A DNA stretch of 34,740 bases from Cyanobacteria bacterium UBA3301. Its GTDB lineage: Bacteria > Cyanobacteriota > Vampirovibrionia > Gastranaerophilales > Gastranaerophilaceae. The position numbers and the translations under genes were made by a program. The notes below the pieces were generated by a model that saw nothing but the letters and a program-made list of their open reading frames with translations, was not told the DNA's origin and ran no database searches. Location: NCBI GenBank assembly GCA_002361485.1, contig DESZ01000007.1:1-34740 (forward strand), written 5' to 3'. Shown in pieces: positions 15,736 through 23,363 of this stretch (positions are counted from its first letter, which is position 1; each line of letters opens with the position of its first letter).

Positions 15736-16629
15736 TTACCGCAATCCCGAAATATCAACAATTATTTGATTACGCAAATCGGTAAGACTCGAAAATTTCT
15801 TTTCGGGTCTTATCACTTTTATAAACCCTATTTGAACAAAATGTCCGTATATGTCATTATCAAAATTAAGTAAATGCACTTCTAAAATCGGTTTTAAATT
15901 TTCTGATACCGTAGGTTTTGTTCCAAAATTTGCGATTCCGTCATATACTTGGTTCTCGACTTTTACTTTTACCCCGTAAACTCCATATAAAAGTTCTACA
16001 ATATTTTTAGGATAATTTATGTTTATTGTAGGAAAACCGATTGTTCGTCCTAACTTTTGACCTTCAACAACCGTACCTGAAATATTAAACATGTTTCCGA
16101 GCATCGAGTTTGCGAGCTCAATTTGTCCGCTTTTTAGTGCCATACGAATTGCACTGCTGCTTATCAATTTGCCATTTATACTTTGAGCAGAGATTTCAAA
16201 ATATTTATATGAATATTTTCCCTGATATTTACGCAAGAAATCGCTGTTGCCTTGTCTGTTTGTACCAAAATTATGGTTATACCCCGTAAATATTGCCGAT
16301 GGCTTGAAATATTTTACCAAAACATTCGATAAATATTCTTCAGCACTCATATTTTTTAATTGATTAAAATCTAATTCAAAAATATAATCTGCGCCAAGCT
16401 GTTCCATAATTTTATAACTGTCTTGTCTTGATAAAATATATTGCGGTTTTATATTTTTTAAAACACAGAAAGGGTGCTCTTTAAAAGTTATAACTGCAGA
16501 TTTCAAGTTATTATTTTTTGCGTATTCAACAGCAGATGATATAACCTTCTGATGTCCCAAATGTACTCCGTCAAAGAAACCGAGAGCCACTGATAAATTC
16601 GGAATATATTCTAATTGCCTTATTTCCAT
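15736..16629 (-). CDS. ribF: Bifunctional riboflavin kinase / FAD synthetase
   Basis: RibF phosphorylates riboflavin to FMN and then adenylylates FMN to FAD. The 297-residue product has the usual two domains: an N-terminal nucleotidyltransferase with GFFDGVHLGHQKVI near residue 20, and a C-terminal riboflavin kinase with GQKLGRTIGFPTIN and later GVYGVKV and EVHLLNFDNDIYG. Length is standard (about 300). It follows the nucleoside transporter gene by 14 nt. That gap lacks a Shine-Dalgarno but holds a perfect TATAAT (plus 16636-16641) exactly 6 nt before the ATG, so it may have its own leaderless transcript. Confidence 0.95.
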   Translation of the reverse strand: MEIRQLEYIPNLSVALGFFDGVHLGHQKVISSAVEYAKNNNLKSAVITFKEHPFCVLKNIKPQYILSRQDSYKIMEQLGADYIFELDFNQLKNMSAEEYLSNVLVKYFKPSAIFTGYNHNFGTNRQGNSDFLRKYQGKYSYKYFEISAQSINGKLISSSAIRMALKSGQIELANSMLGNMFNISGTVVEGQKLGRTIGFPTININYPKNIVELLYGVYGVKVKVENQVYDGIANFGTKPTVSENLKPILEVHLLNFDNDIYGHFVQIGFIKVIRPEKKFSSLTDLRNQIIVDISGLR

Positions 16630-16635
16630 AAACTA

Positions 16636-16641
16636 ATTATA
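16636..16641 (-). promoter_or_regulatory. -10 box of ribF, 6 nt from the start codon
   Basis: A perfect TATAAT on the minus strand fits into the 14-nt gap between nupC and ribF, with 6 nt to the ATG. No good -35 is visible inside the nupC 3' end. It implies a leaderless ribF message. Confidence 0.45.
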
Positions 16642-16643
16642 TC

Positions 16644-17927
16644 TTAAAATAAAATTCCGACTATTGCTGCTGACAAATACCCCGTTAAAGTTCCGCAAAT
16701 CAAAGCTAAAACGCCCAATCTTGCTAAATTTTTTCTCTGGTTTGGAGCGAGTTCCCCGATACCGCCTAATTGAATTGCGACAGAACCAAAATTAGCAAAA
16801 TTACATAATGCAAAACTTGCTATTAAAAATGCCTTATTTGATAAACCTTCAAGATGCGTTAAATCGAAGAAAGCAACCATTTCATTTAATACAAGCTTTG
16901 TACCCATTAAAGCTCCCACGCTTGAAGCTTCTTTCATTGGAACACCTATTAAAAATGCAAAAATTGCAAATATTTTGCCTAAAATATATTTTAACGACAA
17001 ATGGCTCAATGCATAAAAACCAACCATTCCTTTTGATAAATGGAACAATTTAATTACTCCGCAGCCTAAAATCCCTAAGAACCAATCAATCATTGCGACT
17101 AATGCAACAAGCGCAATAATCATCGCAACAACATTCAATGCAACTTTCATACCTTCCGATGCTCCTGAAGATATTGCATCAAAGACGTTTATATAAGGCT
17201 TTTTCCTTTTGCTGTATTGTATTGAAAAATTTTCACTTGTTTCAGGCACTCTTGTTTCGGGATAAATAATTTTTGAAATAACAAAAGCCCCCGGAACTGC
17301 CATTATAGAAGATGCCAAAGCATACTGTGCAGGTACACCCATTGCGATATAAATAGGCATTGTTGCACCTGATATACAAGCCATACTCCCTGCCATTGAT
17401 GCTAATAATTCCGAACGGGTTAATTTTTCTAAATACGGTCTTATCATTATTTGCGCTGAAATTTGTCCGACAAAAGCACTTGCAACATTTGACAAAGCTT
17501 CTGCGCCGCTGACAGACATAAATTTATTCATTGCTTTACCAAATATCGGAATTATACGCTGCATTATACCGTAATAGTATAGAATATTTACTAAAATCAT
17601 CATAAAAATCAATGAGGCAACCAATTGAAGCGCAAAAATATTAGCATCACTTCCCCATACCAGCACCAATTTTGCCTTTTGCATCAAAGGCCCGAAAACG
17701 AAAGCCCCGCCGTCTGTTGCAAAATCAAGAATTTTAGTAATAAATTTTCCTAAAGCCATGAATATTTTTTGTCCCAAAGGAACCTTGAATATAAAAATAG
17801 CAAAAAATACCTGTAAAATAAAACCAAGACCGACAGTTTTAAGATTTATAGCCTTTTTATTATTTGACATAAGATACGCAATTGCTAATATTACTATTAT
17901 CCCTAAAATTCCGATTAATCTGCTCAT
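16644..17927 (-). CDS. nupC: Concentrative nucleoside transporter (CNT/NupC family)
   Basis: This is an ion-coupled nucleoside uptake permease of the inner membrane. The 427-residue protein has many hydrophobic helices, starting with RLIGILGIIVILAIAYLMS and GLGFILQVFFAIFIF. It shows typical CNT segments: ATDGGAFVFG, GAEALSNVASAFVGQISAQIMI, LLASMAGSMACISGATM, and the C-terminal CNFANFGSVAIQLGGIGELAP. Length is normal for bacterial CNT proteins (about 400-430). AGGAAG lies just ahead of ATG 17927. It may be co-transcribed with ribF. The transported nucleosides cannot be told from the sequence, so nupC is used as a family name. Confidence 0.92.
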   Translation of the reverse strand: MSRLIGILGIIVILAIAYLMSNNKKAINLKTVGLGFILQVFFAIFIFKVPLGQKIFMALGKFITKILDFATDGGAFVFGPLMQKAKLVLVWGSDANIFALQLVASLIFMMILVNILYYYGIMQRIIPIFGKAMNKFMSVSGAEALSNVASAFVGQISAQIMIRPYLEKLTRSELLASMAGSMACISGATMPIYIAMGVPAQYALASSIMAVPGAFVISKIIYPETRVPETSENFSIQYSKRKKPYINVFDAISSGASEGMKVALNVVAMIIALVALVAMIDWFLGILGCGVIKLFHLSKGMVGFYALSHLSLKYILGKIFAIFAFLIGVPMKEASSVGALMGTKLVLNEMVAFFDLTHLEGLSNKAFLIASFALCNFANFGSVAIQLGGIGELAPNQRKNLARLGVLALICGTLTGYLSAAIVGILF

Positions 17928-17957
17928 ATCTTCCTCATTATTATTTTATTGCATAAA

Positions 17958-17981
17958 ATGCCGGAGTTAAAACTCCGACAT
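17958..17981 (-). terminator. Intrinsic terminator of the soluble TPR gene
   Basis: On the minus strand ATGTCGGAGTT pairs with AACTCCGGCAT (11 pairs, one U-G wobble, 2-nt loop between arms) and is followed by TTTTATG. The wobble pair forms only in the minus-strand RNA, which supports this orientation. Confidence 0.85.
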
Positions 17982-17983
17982 TT

Positions 17984-19399
17984 TTATTTACCAAATATTT
18001 TCATTATTTTATCAATCAAACCTTCCGATTCTTCAGCATCAGCAACACCAAAATTTTCTAATTTTTCAATTTTGTCTTTAACAACTTTATATTCAGACGG
18101 ATTTTTGATTAATTCCAAATATCTTTTATAAACCTCTAAAGCTTTGCCTTTAGCCTTAATCTTTTCATAAGCTCTTGCTAAATTTTTTAAAGCCTCTGTA
18201 TCATTTGCATTAGACCCATGAGGATCTACTATCTGTTCAAGACAAGCTATCTGGCCGTTATAATCACCAATACCTTCTTTATATTGCGCCAATTTTTCCA
18301 AAGCTTCTTTGTTATTCGGGTCAATTTTTACAATTTTTGAATAATATTCGCTGGCGTGGTCAATTTCTTTGTTTGCAGTTAATAATTCCGCCAATTCAAA
18401 CAGCAAATCAATATCATCATCTTTTATTTGAACAGCGTTTAAGAATTCATTTATTGCAATGTCATTATTCCCTCTTAAAACATTATATTTTCCCCAATTA
18501 AGGTGCGCATTATAATCATCATTCTTTTCTTCATAAACTAATGCTCGCATTTGATATGTCAAAGGAGAATTAGGCACAAATTTATTATATTCTTCAATTG
18601 CATTCAGTGCCTGCTCAAAATCTTTTGCTGAATAATAATATTGAGCCCTCAAAGTATAATATCTCGGATTATTTTTCAATTCTTCAGGCAATTCATCCAA
18701 TTTTTTATAAGCTTCTTCGCCTTGTCCCAATTCAAGCATACATTGAATTTTTAATAATTCATCATTAGTGTATTCTATAGCTGATTGAGCGTCTCCGCTT
18801 TTTAAATAAACTGCTGCAAGCCCTTCATTTACTTTTGGAGTATCAAATCCTTTATTTTTAGCCCTTTGCAAAGTATCTATCGCACTTGAATATGCTTCAT
18901 CCTGCAAATACATATCAGCCAATTCCAAAAACATTTCTTCGTGCAAATCTTCACCTTCAAGCAAAACATTAAATTCATCAATAGCTTTCATGTTATTTCC
19001 GGCACGACGATATAAATTTGCTAAAGTTAAACGAGTCATTGCAATTTGAGTACCTTCAGTTGCAACAGATAATGCTTTTTTAAAATCATTTATAGCAAAT
19101 TCCAACTTACCTTCGATTGAATTTTTATTTCCGCGGTAAATATAATATTTGTACTTATCAGTATCTTCATAGATAGACATTAACTGTTCATATGCCAAAG
19201 GATTAGTAACATCGCGTCGTAATATTTCATTATAACAAGATGCGGCTTCATCCCTATTGCCCAATATCAAAGATAAGTGAGCAATTCTTTCTAATATCCC
19301 TATATTTTCAGGATGCTGTTCAAACTCTTTTTTATATTCATTATAAGCTTCCTGATACTGCTCATTGGCTTCAAACTGTTCTGCTAATTGCAAACTCAT
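17984..19399 (-). CDS. Soluble tetratricopeptide repeat protein
   Basis: The 471-residue protein is built almost wholly of TPR units, roughly ten of them. Examples are QYQEAYNEYKKEFEQHPENIGILERIAHLSLILG near the start and ASEYYSKIVKIDPNNKEALEKLAQYKEGIGDYNGQIACLEQIV towards the end. There is no signal peptide or membrane segment. Such proteins act as protein-protein scaffolds; no partner can be named. The ATG has a strong AAGGAG 7 nt upstream and a clear promoter, and a terminator follows, so it is probably monocistronic. Confidence 0.88.
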   Translation of the reverse strand: MSLQLAEQFEANEQYQEAYNEYKKEFEQHPENIGILERIAHLSLILGNRDEAASCYNEILRRDVTNPLAYEQLMSIYEDTDKYKYYIYRGNKNSIEGKLEFAINDFKKALSVATEGTQIAMTRLTLANLYRRAGNNMKAIDEFNVLLEGEDLHEEMFLELADMYLQDEAYSSAIDTLQRAKNKGFDTPKVNEGLAAVYLKSGDAQSAIEYTNDELLKIQCMLELGQGEEAYKKLDELPEELKNNPRYYTLRAQYYYSAKDFEQALNAIEEYNKFVPNSPLTYQMRALVYEEKNDDYNAHLNWGKYNVLRGNNDIAINEFLNAVQIKDDDIDLLFELAELLTANKEIDHASEYYSKIVKIDPNNKEALEKLAQYKEGIGDYNGQIACLEQIVDPHGSNANDTEALKNLARAYEKIKAKGKALEVYKRYLELIKNPSEYKVVKDKIEKLENFGVADAEESEGLIDKIMKIFGK

Positions 19400-19431
19400 A
19401 TAATGCTCCTTCTTAAGATTCTCGCTATTTT

Positions 19432-19459
19432 ATTATACCATCAACAAGCAATTTGTAAA
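19432..19459 (-). promoter_or_regulatory. Promoter of the soluble TPR gene
   Basis: On the minus strand TTTACA (plus 19454-19459), a 16-nt spacer and a perfect TATAAT (plus 19432-19437) sit just after the pth stop codon. They separate TPR transcription from pth. Confidence 0.7.
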
Positions 19460-19462
19460 ATA

Positions 19463-20020
19463 CTAATTATAATAATTTTGAGCTTTTTGCATATCATTAT
19501 TCAGATAAAACTCAACTGCTTCAACGGCTCTTTTTAAAGTCGGCTTTAAAGTATCAAGTTGAGATTTATAAAAATTTTGTAACACAAATTCTTCTGCAGG
19601 AATTGGCGGCTGAGGTCCGATACCTATTTTTAAACGTGCAAAATCACTTGTTCCCAAGTGTTTGATTATGGACTTTATGCCGTTATGTCCACCATCCGAG
19701 CCATCAGCACGAAATCTTATTCTGCCCAATTCCAAAGATAAATCGTCGTATACGACAAGCAAATCTTCAACAGGAATTTTGTAATAATTCATAACTGCAC
19801 TTATCGCTTCACCTGACAAATTCATAAATGTAGTCGGTTTTATTAGCATAATATCTTGAAAATTATATTCAAATTTTGAAATATAGCATTTTAATTTTTT
19901 GTTTTCTTTAAATTCAGCATTATTATTTAAAACCCATTTATCTGCGAACATAAATCCTACATTATGTCTTGTCCAAGTGTATTTCGGCCCGATATTACCC
20001 AATCCTGCGACTAATTTCAC
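19463..20020 (-). CDS. pth: Peptidyl-tRNA hydrolase
   Basis: Pth cleaves peptidyl-tRNAs dropped from stalled ribosomes and recycles tRNA. The 185-residue product has the family N-terminus (KLVAGLGNIGPKYTWTRHNVGF) with the catalytic His19 and Asn9. It also has the conserved TTFMNLSGEA (Asn67), VVYDDLSL (Asp92) and GSDGGHNGIKSI segments. Length matches the family (about 185-195). The start codon is GTG at 20020, with AAAGGAG 5-6 nt upstream, which decides the start. It is divergent from the tandem-HTH gene. Confidence 0.96.
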   Translation of the reverse strand: MKLVAGLGNIGPKYTWTRHNVGFMFADKWVLNNNAEFKENKKLKCYISKFEYNFQDIMLIKPTTFMNLSGEAISAVMNYYKIPVEDLLVVYDDLSLELGRIRFRADGSDGGHNGIKSIIKHLGTSDFARLKIGIGPQPPIPAEEFVLQNFYKSQLDTLKPTLKRAVEAVEFYLNNDMQKAQNYYN

Positions 20021-20158
20021 TTTTGCTCCTTTGATTTTATATTACATATTTAATTATTATTTTACCTTAAATAAATATTACCATAACGATATAGAAAGTT
20101 TAAGCATACAAAACAGACAAATTGTAAATAAATTAGTGTATAAAAAGAGGTAACATAT

Positions 20159-20713
20159 ATGAAAACAAAAACAACAGAAAAGAGTTCTAAAAAACTTATA
20201 GATTTTCTTGAAAAAAATTCACTGCATAAAAAAGATTTTGCACAAATGATAGGTGTAACTCTGTCGTACGTATACAATCTTATTGATGATACAATACCGT
20301 TTTCAACAAGAAGCACAACTTTGGAACGCATCGCAACGGTCATGGATATTTCACCCGAAGAATTTGAAGAATATAAAATTCCGCAAGAACCGATTTTGCA
20401 AGATGAATCTATTATTTTTATCAAAAAGATGATGAAAAAAAATAAAATGAGCGTAGTAAACTTCTTAAAAACATTTCCCAGAAAAAACAGACTATACATA
20501 GTTGATATATTGCGAGGAGCATACCCGCTTCCTATTGATATGAAGGAATTATCAATGATAGGCGAAACCCTGCATCTTGATAAAAATGATATTTACAATC
20601 TGTGGGAAGAAAGAATGAAGCAAGTCCTTGAGGCAAACGGAATGAACATAAACGCAAATATAGCTTTAGTAAATGCAATGCTCGAATGCGCAAGAAAATA
20701 TATTGATGTATAA
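20159..20713 (+). CDS. Putative regulator with two HTH (Xre-like) domains
   Basis: This 184-residue basic protein shows an Xre/Cro-like helix-turn-helix at about residues 10-60 (FLEKNSLHKKDFAQMIGVTLSYVYNLID, then ERIATVMDISPEEF). A second, diverged copy follows at about 85-150 (KMSVVNFLKTFPRKNRLYIVDIL, then ELSMIGETLHLDKNDIYNLW). No other domain is visible. It is probably a DNA-binding regulator, but neither targets nor ligand can be named. The ATG has AAGAGG 8 nt upstream. It is divergent from pth and converges with the hemolysin III family gene 20 nt downstream. Confidence 0.75.
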   Translation: MKTKTTEKSSKKLIDFLEKNSLHKKDFAQMIGVTLSYVYNLIDDTIPFSTRSTTLERIATVMDISPEEFEEYKIPQEPILQDESIIFIKKMMKKNKMSVVNFLKTFPRKNRLYIVDILRGAYPLPIDMKELSMIGETLHLDKNDIYNLWEERMKQVLEANGMNINANIALVNAMLECARKYIDV

Positions 20714-20733
20714 GTAAATATTTTACCTATAAT

Positions 20734-21363
20734 CTATTTTACGGCTCTTAGTACTTCCATAATACATAAATAATGTAAAATAGCCCCTATAAACACAAAA
20801 AGATGCCAAATACAATGAGTATATCTTTTTTTTGAAAGATAAAACACACATCCTAATGAATATACCAATCCACCGGCTAAGAGGTACCAAAGTGCCAAAT
20901 GACTCGCGTTATTCCATATTGTAACCGCCAAAAACACACTCAGCCATCCCATTACCAAATACAAACCGGTTGATAAGTGCTTAAATTTCAGAGTAAGACA
21001 AGAGTATATTATTCCCGAGATAGCTAAGTACCAAGTCATGGCCATTAAAGCAACCGAAAGCGGAAATTTTACGGTCAATAGTAAAATAGGAGTATATGTA
21101 CCCGCAATTAACAAATATATCGCGCTATGATCTATTTTCCTGAATACTTTCTTTGCTGTTTCATTAACCATCGCATGATACAGGGTTGATGATTGAAACA
21201 ACAAAAATAAAGTTGCCCCGAATATTGATGTTGATGCTGCTTCTACGGGTGTTGCTGAGCTAACCGCAAGCATTACTATAGCATATATTGAAAATAATGC
21301 CCCCATAGCATGCGTAAACGCGTTCATAAATTCTTCTTTTGGCGTGTATTTAAATTCTTCCAT
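20734..21363 (-). CDS. Hemolysin III / TrhA family membrane protein (PAQR superfamily)
   Basis: The 209-residue protein has seven predicted transmembrane helices and the conserved polar motifs of the family. These are NAFTHAMG near the N-terminus, SSTLYH, the DHSAIYLLIAGTYTP segment, and HCIWHLFVFIGAILHY near the C-terminus, whose His residues probably bind a metal. Some members are described as hemolysins, while others (E. coli YqfA/TrhA) influence membrane energetics, so a toxin role should not be assumed. AGGA lies 7 nt before the ATG. Confidence 0.92.
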   Translation of the reverse strand: MEEFKYTPKEEFMNAFTHAMGALFSIYAIVMLAVSSATPVEAASTSIFGATLFLLFQSSTLYHAMVNETAKKVFRKIDHSAIYLLIAGTYTPILLLTVKFPLSVALMAMTWYLAISGIIYSCLTLKFKHLSTGLYLVMGWLSVFLAVTIWNNASHLALWYLLAGGLVYSLGCVFYLSKKRYTHCIWHLFVFIGAILHYLCIMEVLRAVK

Positions 21364-21470
21364 TAATCAATCCTAATAAATTTTTATTAAAAAATTTTAT
21401 CATAAATATTATTAAAATATCACAAGTTTACAAGCAAAACATGCATAACAGGTCAAAATTTTATTATCAC

Positions 21471-21554
21471 ACTCGGCTCGCTTGCGCCGAGCGCAAAATG
21501 CGCTCTAATCTTGGCTAAACAAATAAAAGAAAAGATAAGTACAACCTATCTTTT
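21471..21554. repeat. Direct repeat copy 1 (duplicated tRNA-Lys terminator region, no tRNA)
   Basis: This 84-nt block matches 21656-21740 with three substitutions and one 1-nt gap. It contains the stems TTGCGC/GCGCAA and GAGCGCA/TGCGCTC and a terminator-like hairpin (AAAAGATAAGT with ACCTATCTTTT). Unlike copy 2 it has no tRNA on its minus-strand 5' side, so it looks like a stranded duplicate. The rest of the gene-free stretch 21364-21470 is plain AT-rich sequence in which I see nothing definite. Confidence 0.8.
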
Positions 21555-21602
21555 AAACAATTACGCGATTATCTTGCTGCGCTCGCCTTCGACGTGACTC
21601 CG

Positions 21603-21648
21603 CTTGCACCTTTTATGTCCTGCGGACAGCTTATACTTAAGGTGCAAG
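21603..21648. repeat. Long inverted repeat between the two direct repeats
   Basis: CTTGCACCTT (21603-21612) and AAGGTGCAAG (21639-21648) are perfect 10-nt inverted repeats. The 26-nt loop holds its own GTCC/GGAC hairpin (21617-21627). The patch is GC-richer than its surroundings. Confidence 0.6.
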
Positions 21649-21655
21649 GCTCCGC

Positions 21656-21740
21656 ACTTGGCTCGCTTGCGCCGAACGCAAAAATGCGCTCTAATCTTGG
21701 CTAAACAAATAAAAGAAAAGATAGGTACAACCTATCTTTT
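21656..21740. repeat. Direct repeat copy 2, containing the tRNA-Lys terminator
   Basis: Counterpart of 21471-21554. Its right end forms most of the terminator that directly follows the tRNA-Lys gene on the minus strand. Confidence 0.8.
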
Positions 21741-21747
21741 CTTTTAT
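21709..21747 (-). terminator. Terminator of tRNA-Lys
   Basis: Two perfect 18-nt arms (21709-21726 and 21730-21747) around a 3-nt loop form a very long hairpin starting at the tRNA 3' end. On the minus strand the 3' arm and following bases are T-rich (CTTTTCTTTTATTTGTTT), as in an intrinsic terminator. Confidence 0.75.
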
Positions 21748-21819
21748 GCGCTTGGCGCGATTCGAACGCGCGACCTATCCCTTAAAAGGGGAGTGCTCTA
21801 CCTGCTGAGCTACAAGCGC
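21747..21819 (-). tRNA. tRNA-Lys (UUU)
   Basis: Read on the minus strand, this folds as a full cloverleaf of 73 nt. The acceptor is GCGCTTG with CAAGCGC plus discriminator A73. The D arm is GCTC/GAGC around AGCAGGTA. The anticodon loop is CTTTTAA with anticodon TTT, and the T arm is GCGCG-TTCGAAT-CGCGC. The 3' CCA is not encoded. Position 27-43 is a C-U mismatch at the end of the anticodon stem; everything else pairs. Confidence 0.95.
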
Positions 21820-21907
21820 AAGCTAACTATTCATATTTCCGACTTGCTGTGTATAAAAAAATACTAGCAAGAACATTTTTTAATGTCAAGATTTATTTTT
21901 TAAATAA

Positions 21908-21927
21908 AGGCGGAATTCTTTCCGCCT
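21908..21927 (-). terminator. Terminator of the MFS transporter gene
   Basis: AGGCGGAA and TTCCGCCT form a perfect 8-bp stem with a 4-nt loop, followed on the minus strand by TTATTTAAAAAA. It lies 5 nt after the transporter stop codon. Confidence 0.8.
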
Positions 21928-21932
21928 CTACT

Positions 21933-23303
21933 TTATTCTTTTATAGCTTTCGTTACCAAAACTGCAGCTAATAAACACGCTGCTCCTATATAAAACGTAT
22001 ATTCATAATGATGATTGATATTTCCGTTTATTGAAATTACGGAAGCATTTATCAGCCACCCAACCAATGTACATACAAATACTTGCGGACCTGCTATGAA
22101 AATATTAAATATACCCATGACAGAACCTTCCGTACCGGGTTTTATGTATTTTGATAACATCGCAAAAGGCAAAGCGCAAACACTTGCCCAGCCGATACCT
22201 GACAAACCCATCAAGCATAATACAGCAACAGGACTTGATTTGAATATTGCCAAGCCTAAATATGCAACAATCATTGATATCATAGAAATTATATGAACTT
22301 TCTTATTGCCGAATTTGTTTGCCAAATTGCCAATCGGAATTGCCACCAAAAAACATACAAGATTAAATACCGCTAAACAAATTAATGCATAATTTTGCGC
22401 CGTATCTTTTAAACTCTGCGCAATCGGATTTGCCGCAACATCAGGTATATTATAAACCGTATGCATAACAAACGGAGTTATATAAATCAATAAACACATC
22501 ATGCCAATCCATGTAAAAAATTGCATAGTGCAAATTTTCTTTACTTCCGGTGATAACAAGAAAAATTCCTTTAATGACTGCCAAAAACTTGTTTTTTCTC
22601 CCGTTTCAATTAATTGTAGCTGAATATTTTCTTGTACATCTTTTGTTGATTTTTCACGAATTGTCATACAAGTCCAAAGCATTGCAAGAGCAAAAGCTAT
22701 ACCTGCCATAACAAATTGCGCAGGAATTGACATCTGATAATTGAAGAAATATTTTAATGCAGGTGCAACTATCATTGCAACAACAGAACCCAAACCTATT
22801 GCAAGGCTGATATAAGAATTTGCTTGAGCATGCTGTTCCCTTGGTACAACATCAGGTATTAACGATCTGTAAGGACCTTGAGCGATATTTATACAAGCAT
22901 CAATTACCCAAATAAGTAACGCCGCAATTAAGAGTCCGCCCCACGCAGGCATATTACAATGGAATATATTTCCTATAATATCCGAAATTCCTGCAGAATG
23001 CGGAAATGCCCACAATGCCAAAGCTGTAATTATTGCACCGCCCAATAAATACGGCCTTCTTCTGCCGAAACGTGATTTTGTATTATCACTCAATACTCCG
23101 ATAATAGGTTGTACTACCATTCCCGAAAACGGACCTGCCAGCCATATTAAGCTGTACAACAATGGCGAAGCCCCTAAACTTGAAGTTACAGGTTCTGATA
23201 ATGCTATTCTCATTTGCCAAGCAAACTGTAACCCCAAAAAACCTAGCGCCAAATTTAAAAAATTCAGCGTCGTAAAACGTTTTAATTCACTGTTTTCTGT
23301 CAT
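21933..23303 (-). CDS. MFS transporter, probably sugar (SLC45/GPH-like)
   Basis: This is a 456-residue, twelve-helix major facilitator permease. The segment QPIIGVLSDNTKSRFGRRRPYLLGG is the loop 2-3 MFS signature in the form seen in sucrose/maltose (SLC45-like) and GPH transporters. The N-terminus (FLNLALGFLGLQFAWQMRIALSEPV) fits the same group. A disaccharide or other sugar is the likely substrate, but the sequence does not settle it. AAGGGG lies just ahead of the ATG. It starts 60 nt after the SNF2 helicase gene on the same strand and ends at a clear terminator, so the two may be co-transcribed. Confidence 0.88.
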   Translation of the reverse strand: MTENSELKRFTTLNFLNLALGFLGLQFAWQMRIALSEPVTSSLGASPLLYSLIWLAGPFSGMVVQPIIGVLSDNTKSRFGRRRPYLLGGAIITALALWAFPHSAGISDIIGNIFHCNMPAWGGLLIAALLIWVIDACINIAQGPYRSLIPDVVPREQHAQANSYISLAIGLGSVVAMIVAPALKYFFNYQMSIPAQFVMAGIAFALAMLWTCMTIREKSTKDVQENIQLQLIETGEKTSFWQSLKEFFLLSPEVKKICTMQFFTWIGMMCLLIYITPFVMHTVYNIPDVAANPIAQSLKDTAQNYALICLAVFNLVCFLVAIPIGNLANKFGNKKVHIISMISMIVAYLGLAIFKSSPVAVLCLMGLSGIGWASVCALPFAMLSKYIKPGTEGSVMGIFNIFIAGPQVFVCTLVGWLINASVISINGNINHHYEYTFYIGAACLLAAVLVTKAIKE

Positions 23304-23363
23304 TTTTACCCCTTAACCTTCGGGCAGCCAACACCCGATAATACATTTATGCTTATTTATCTC

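Noticed and set aside
20062..20499. 145-codon frame antisense to the tandem-HTH gene
   Set aside because: Hydrophobic, phenylalanine-rich shadow of the real gene, no ribosome site.
21604..21867. Open frame of 87 codons on the plus strand
   Set aside because: It runs through the folded repeat and antisense to tRNA-Lys; no ribosome site and no protein-like composition.
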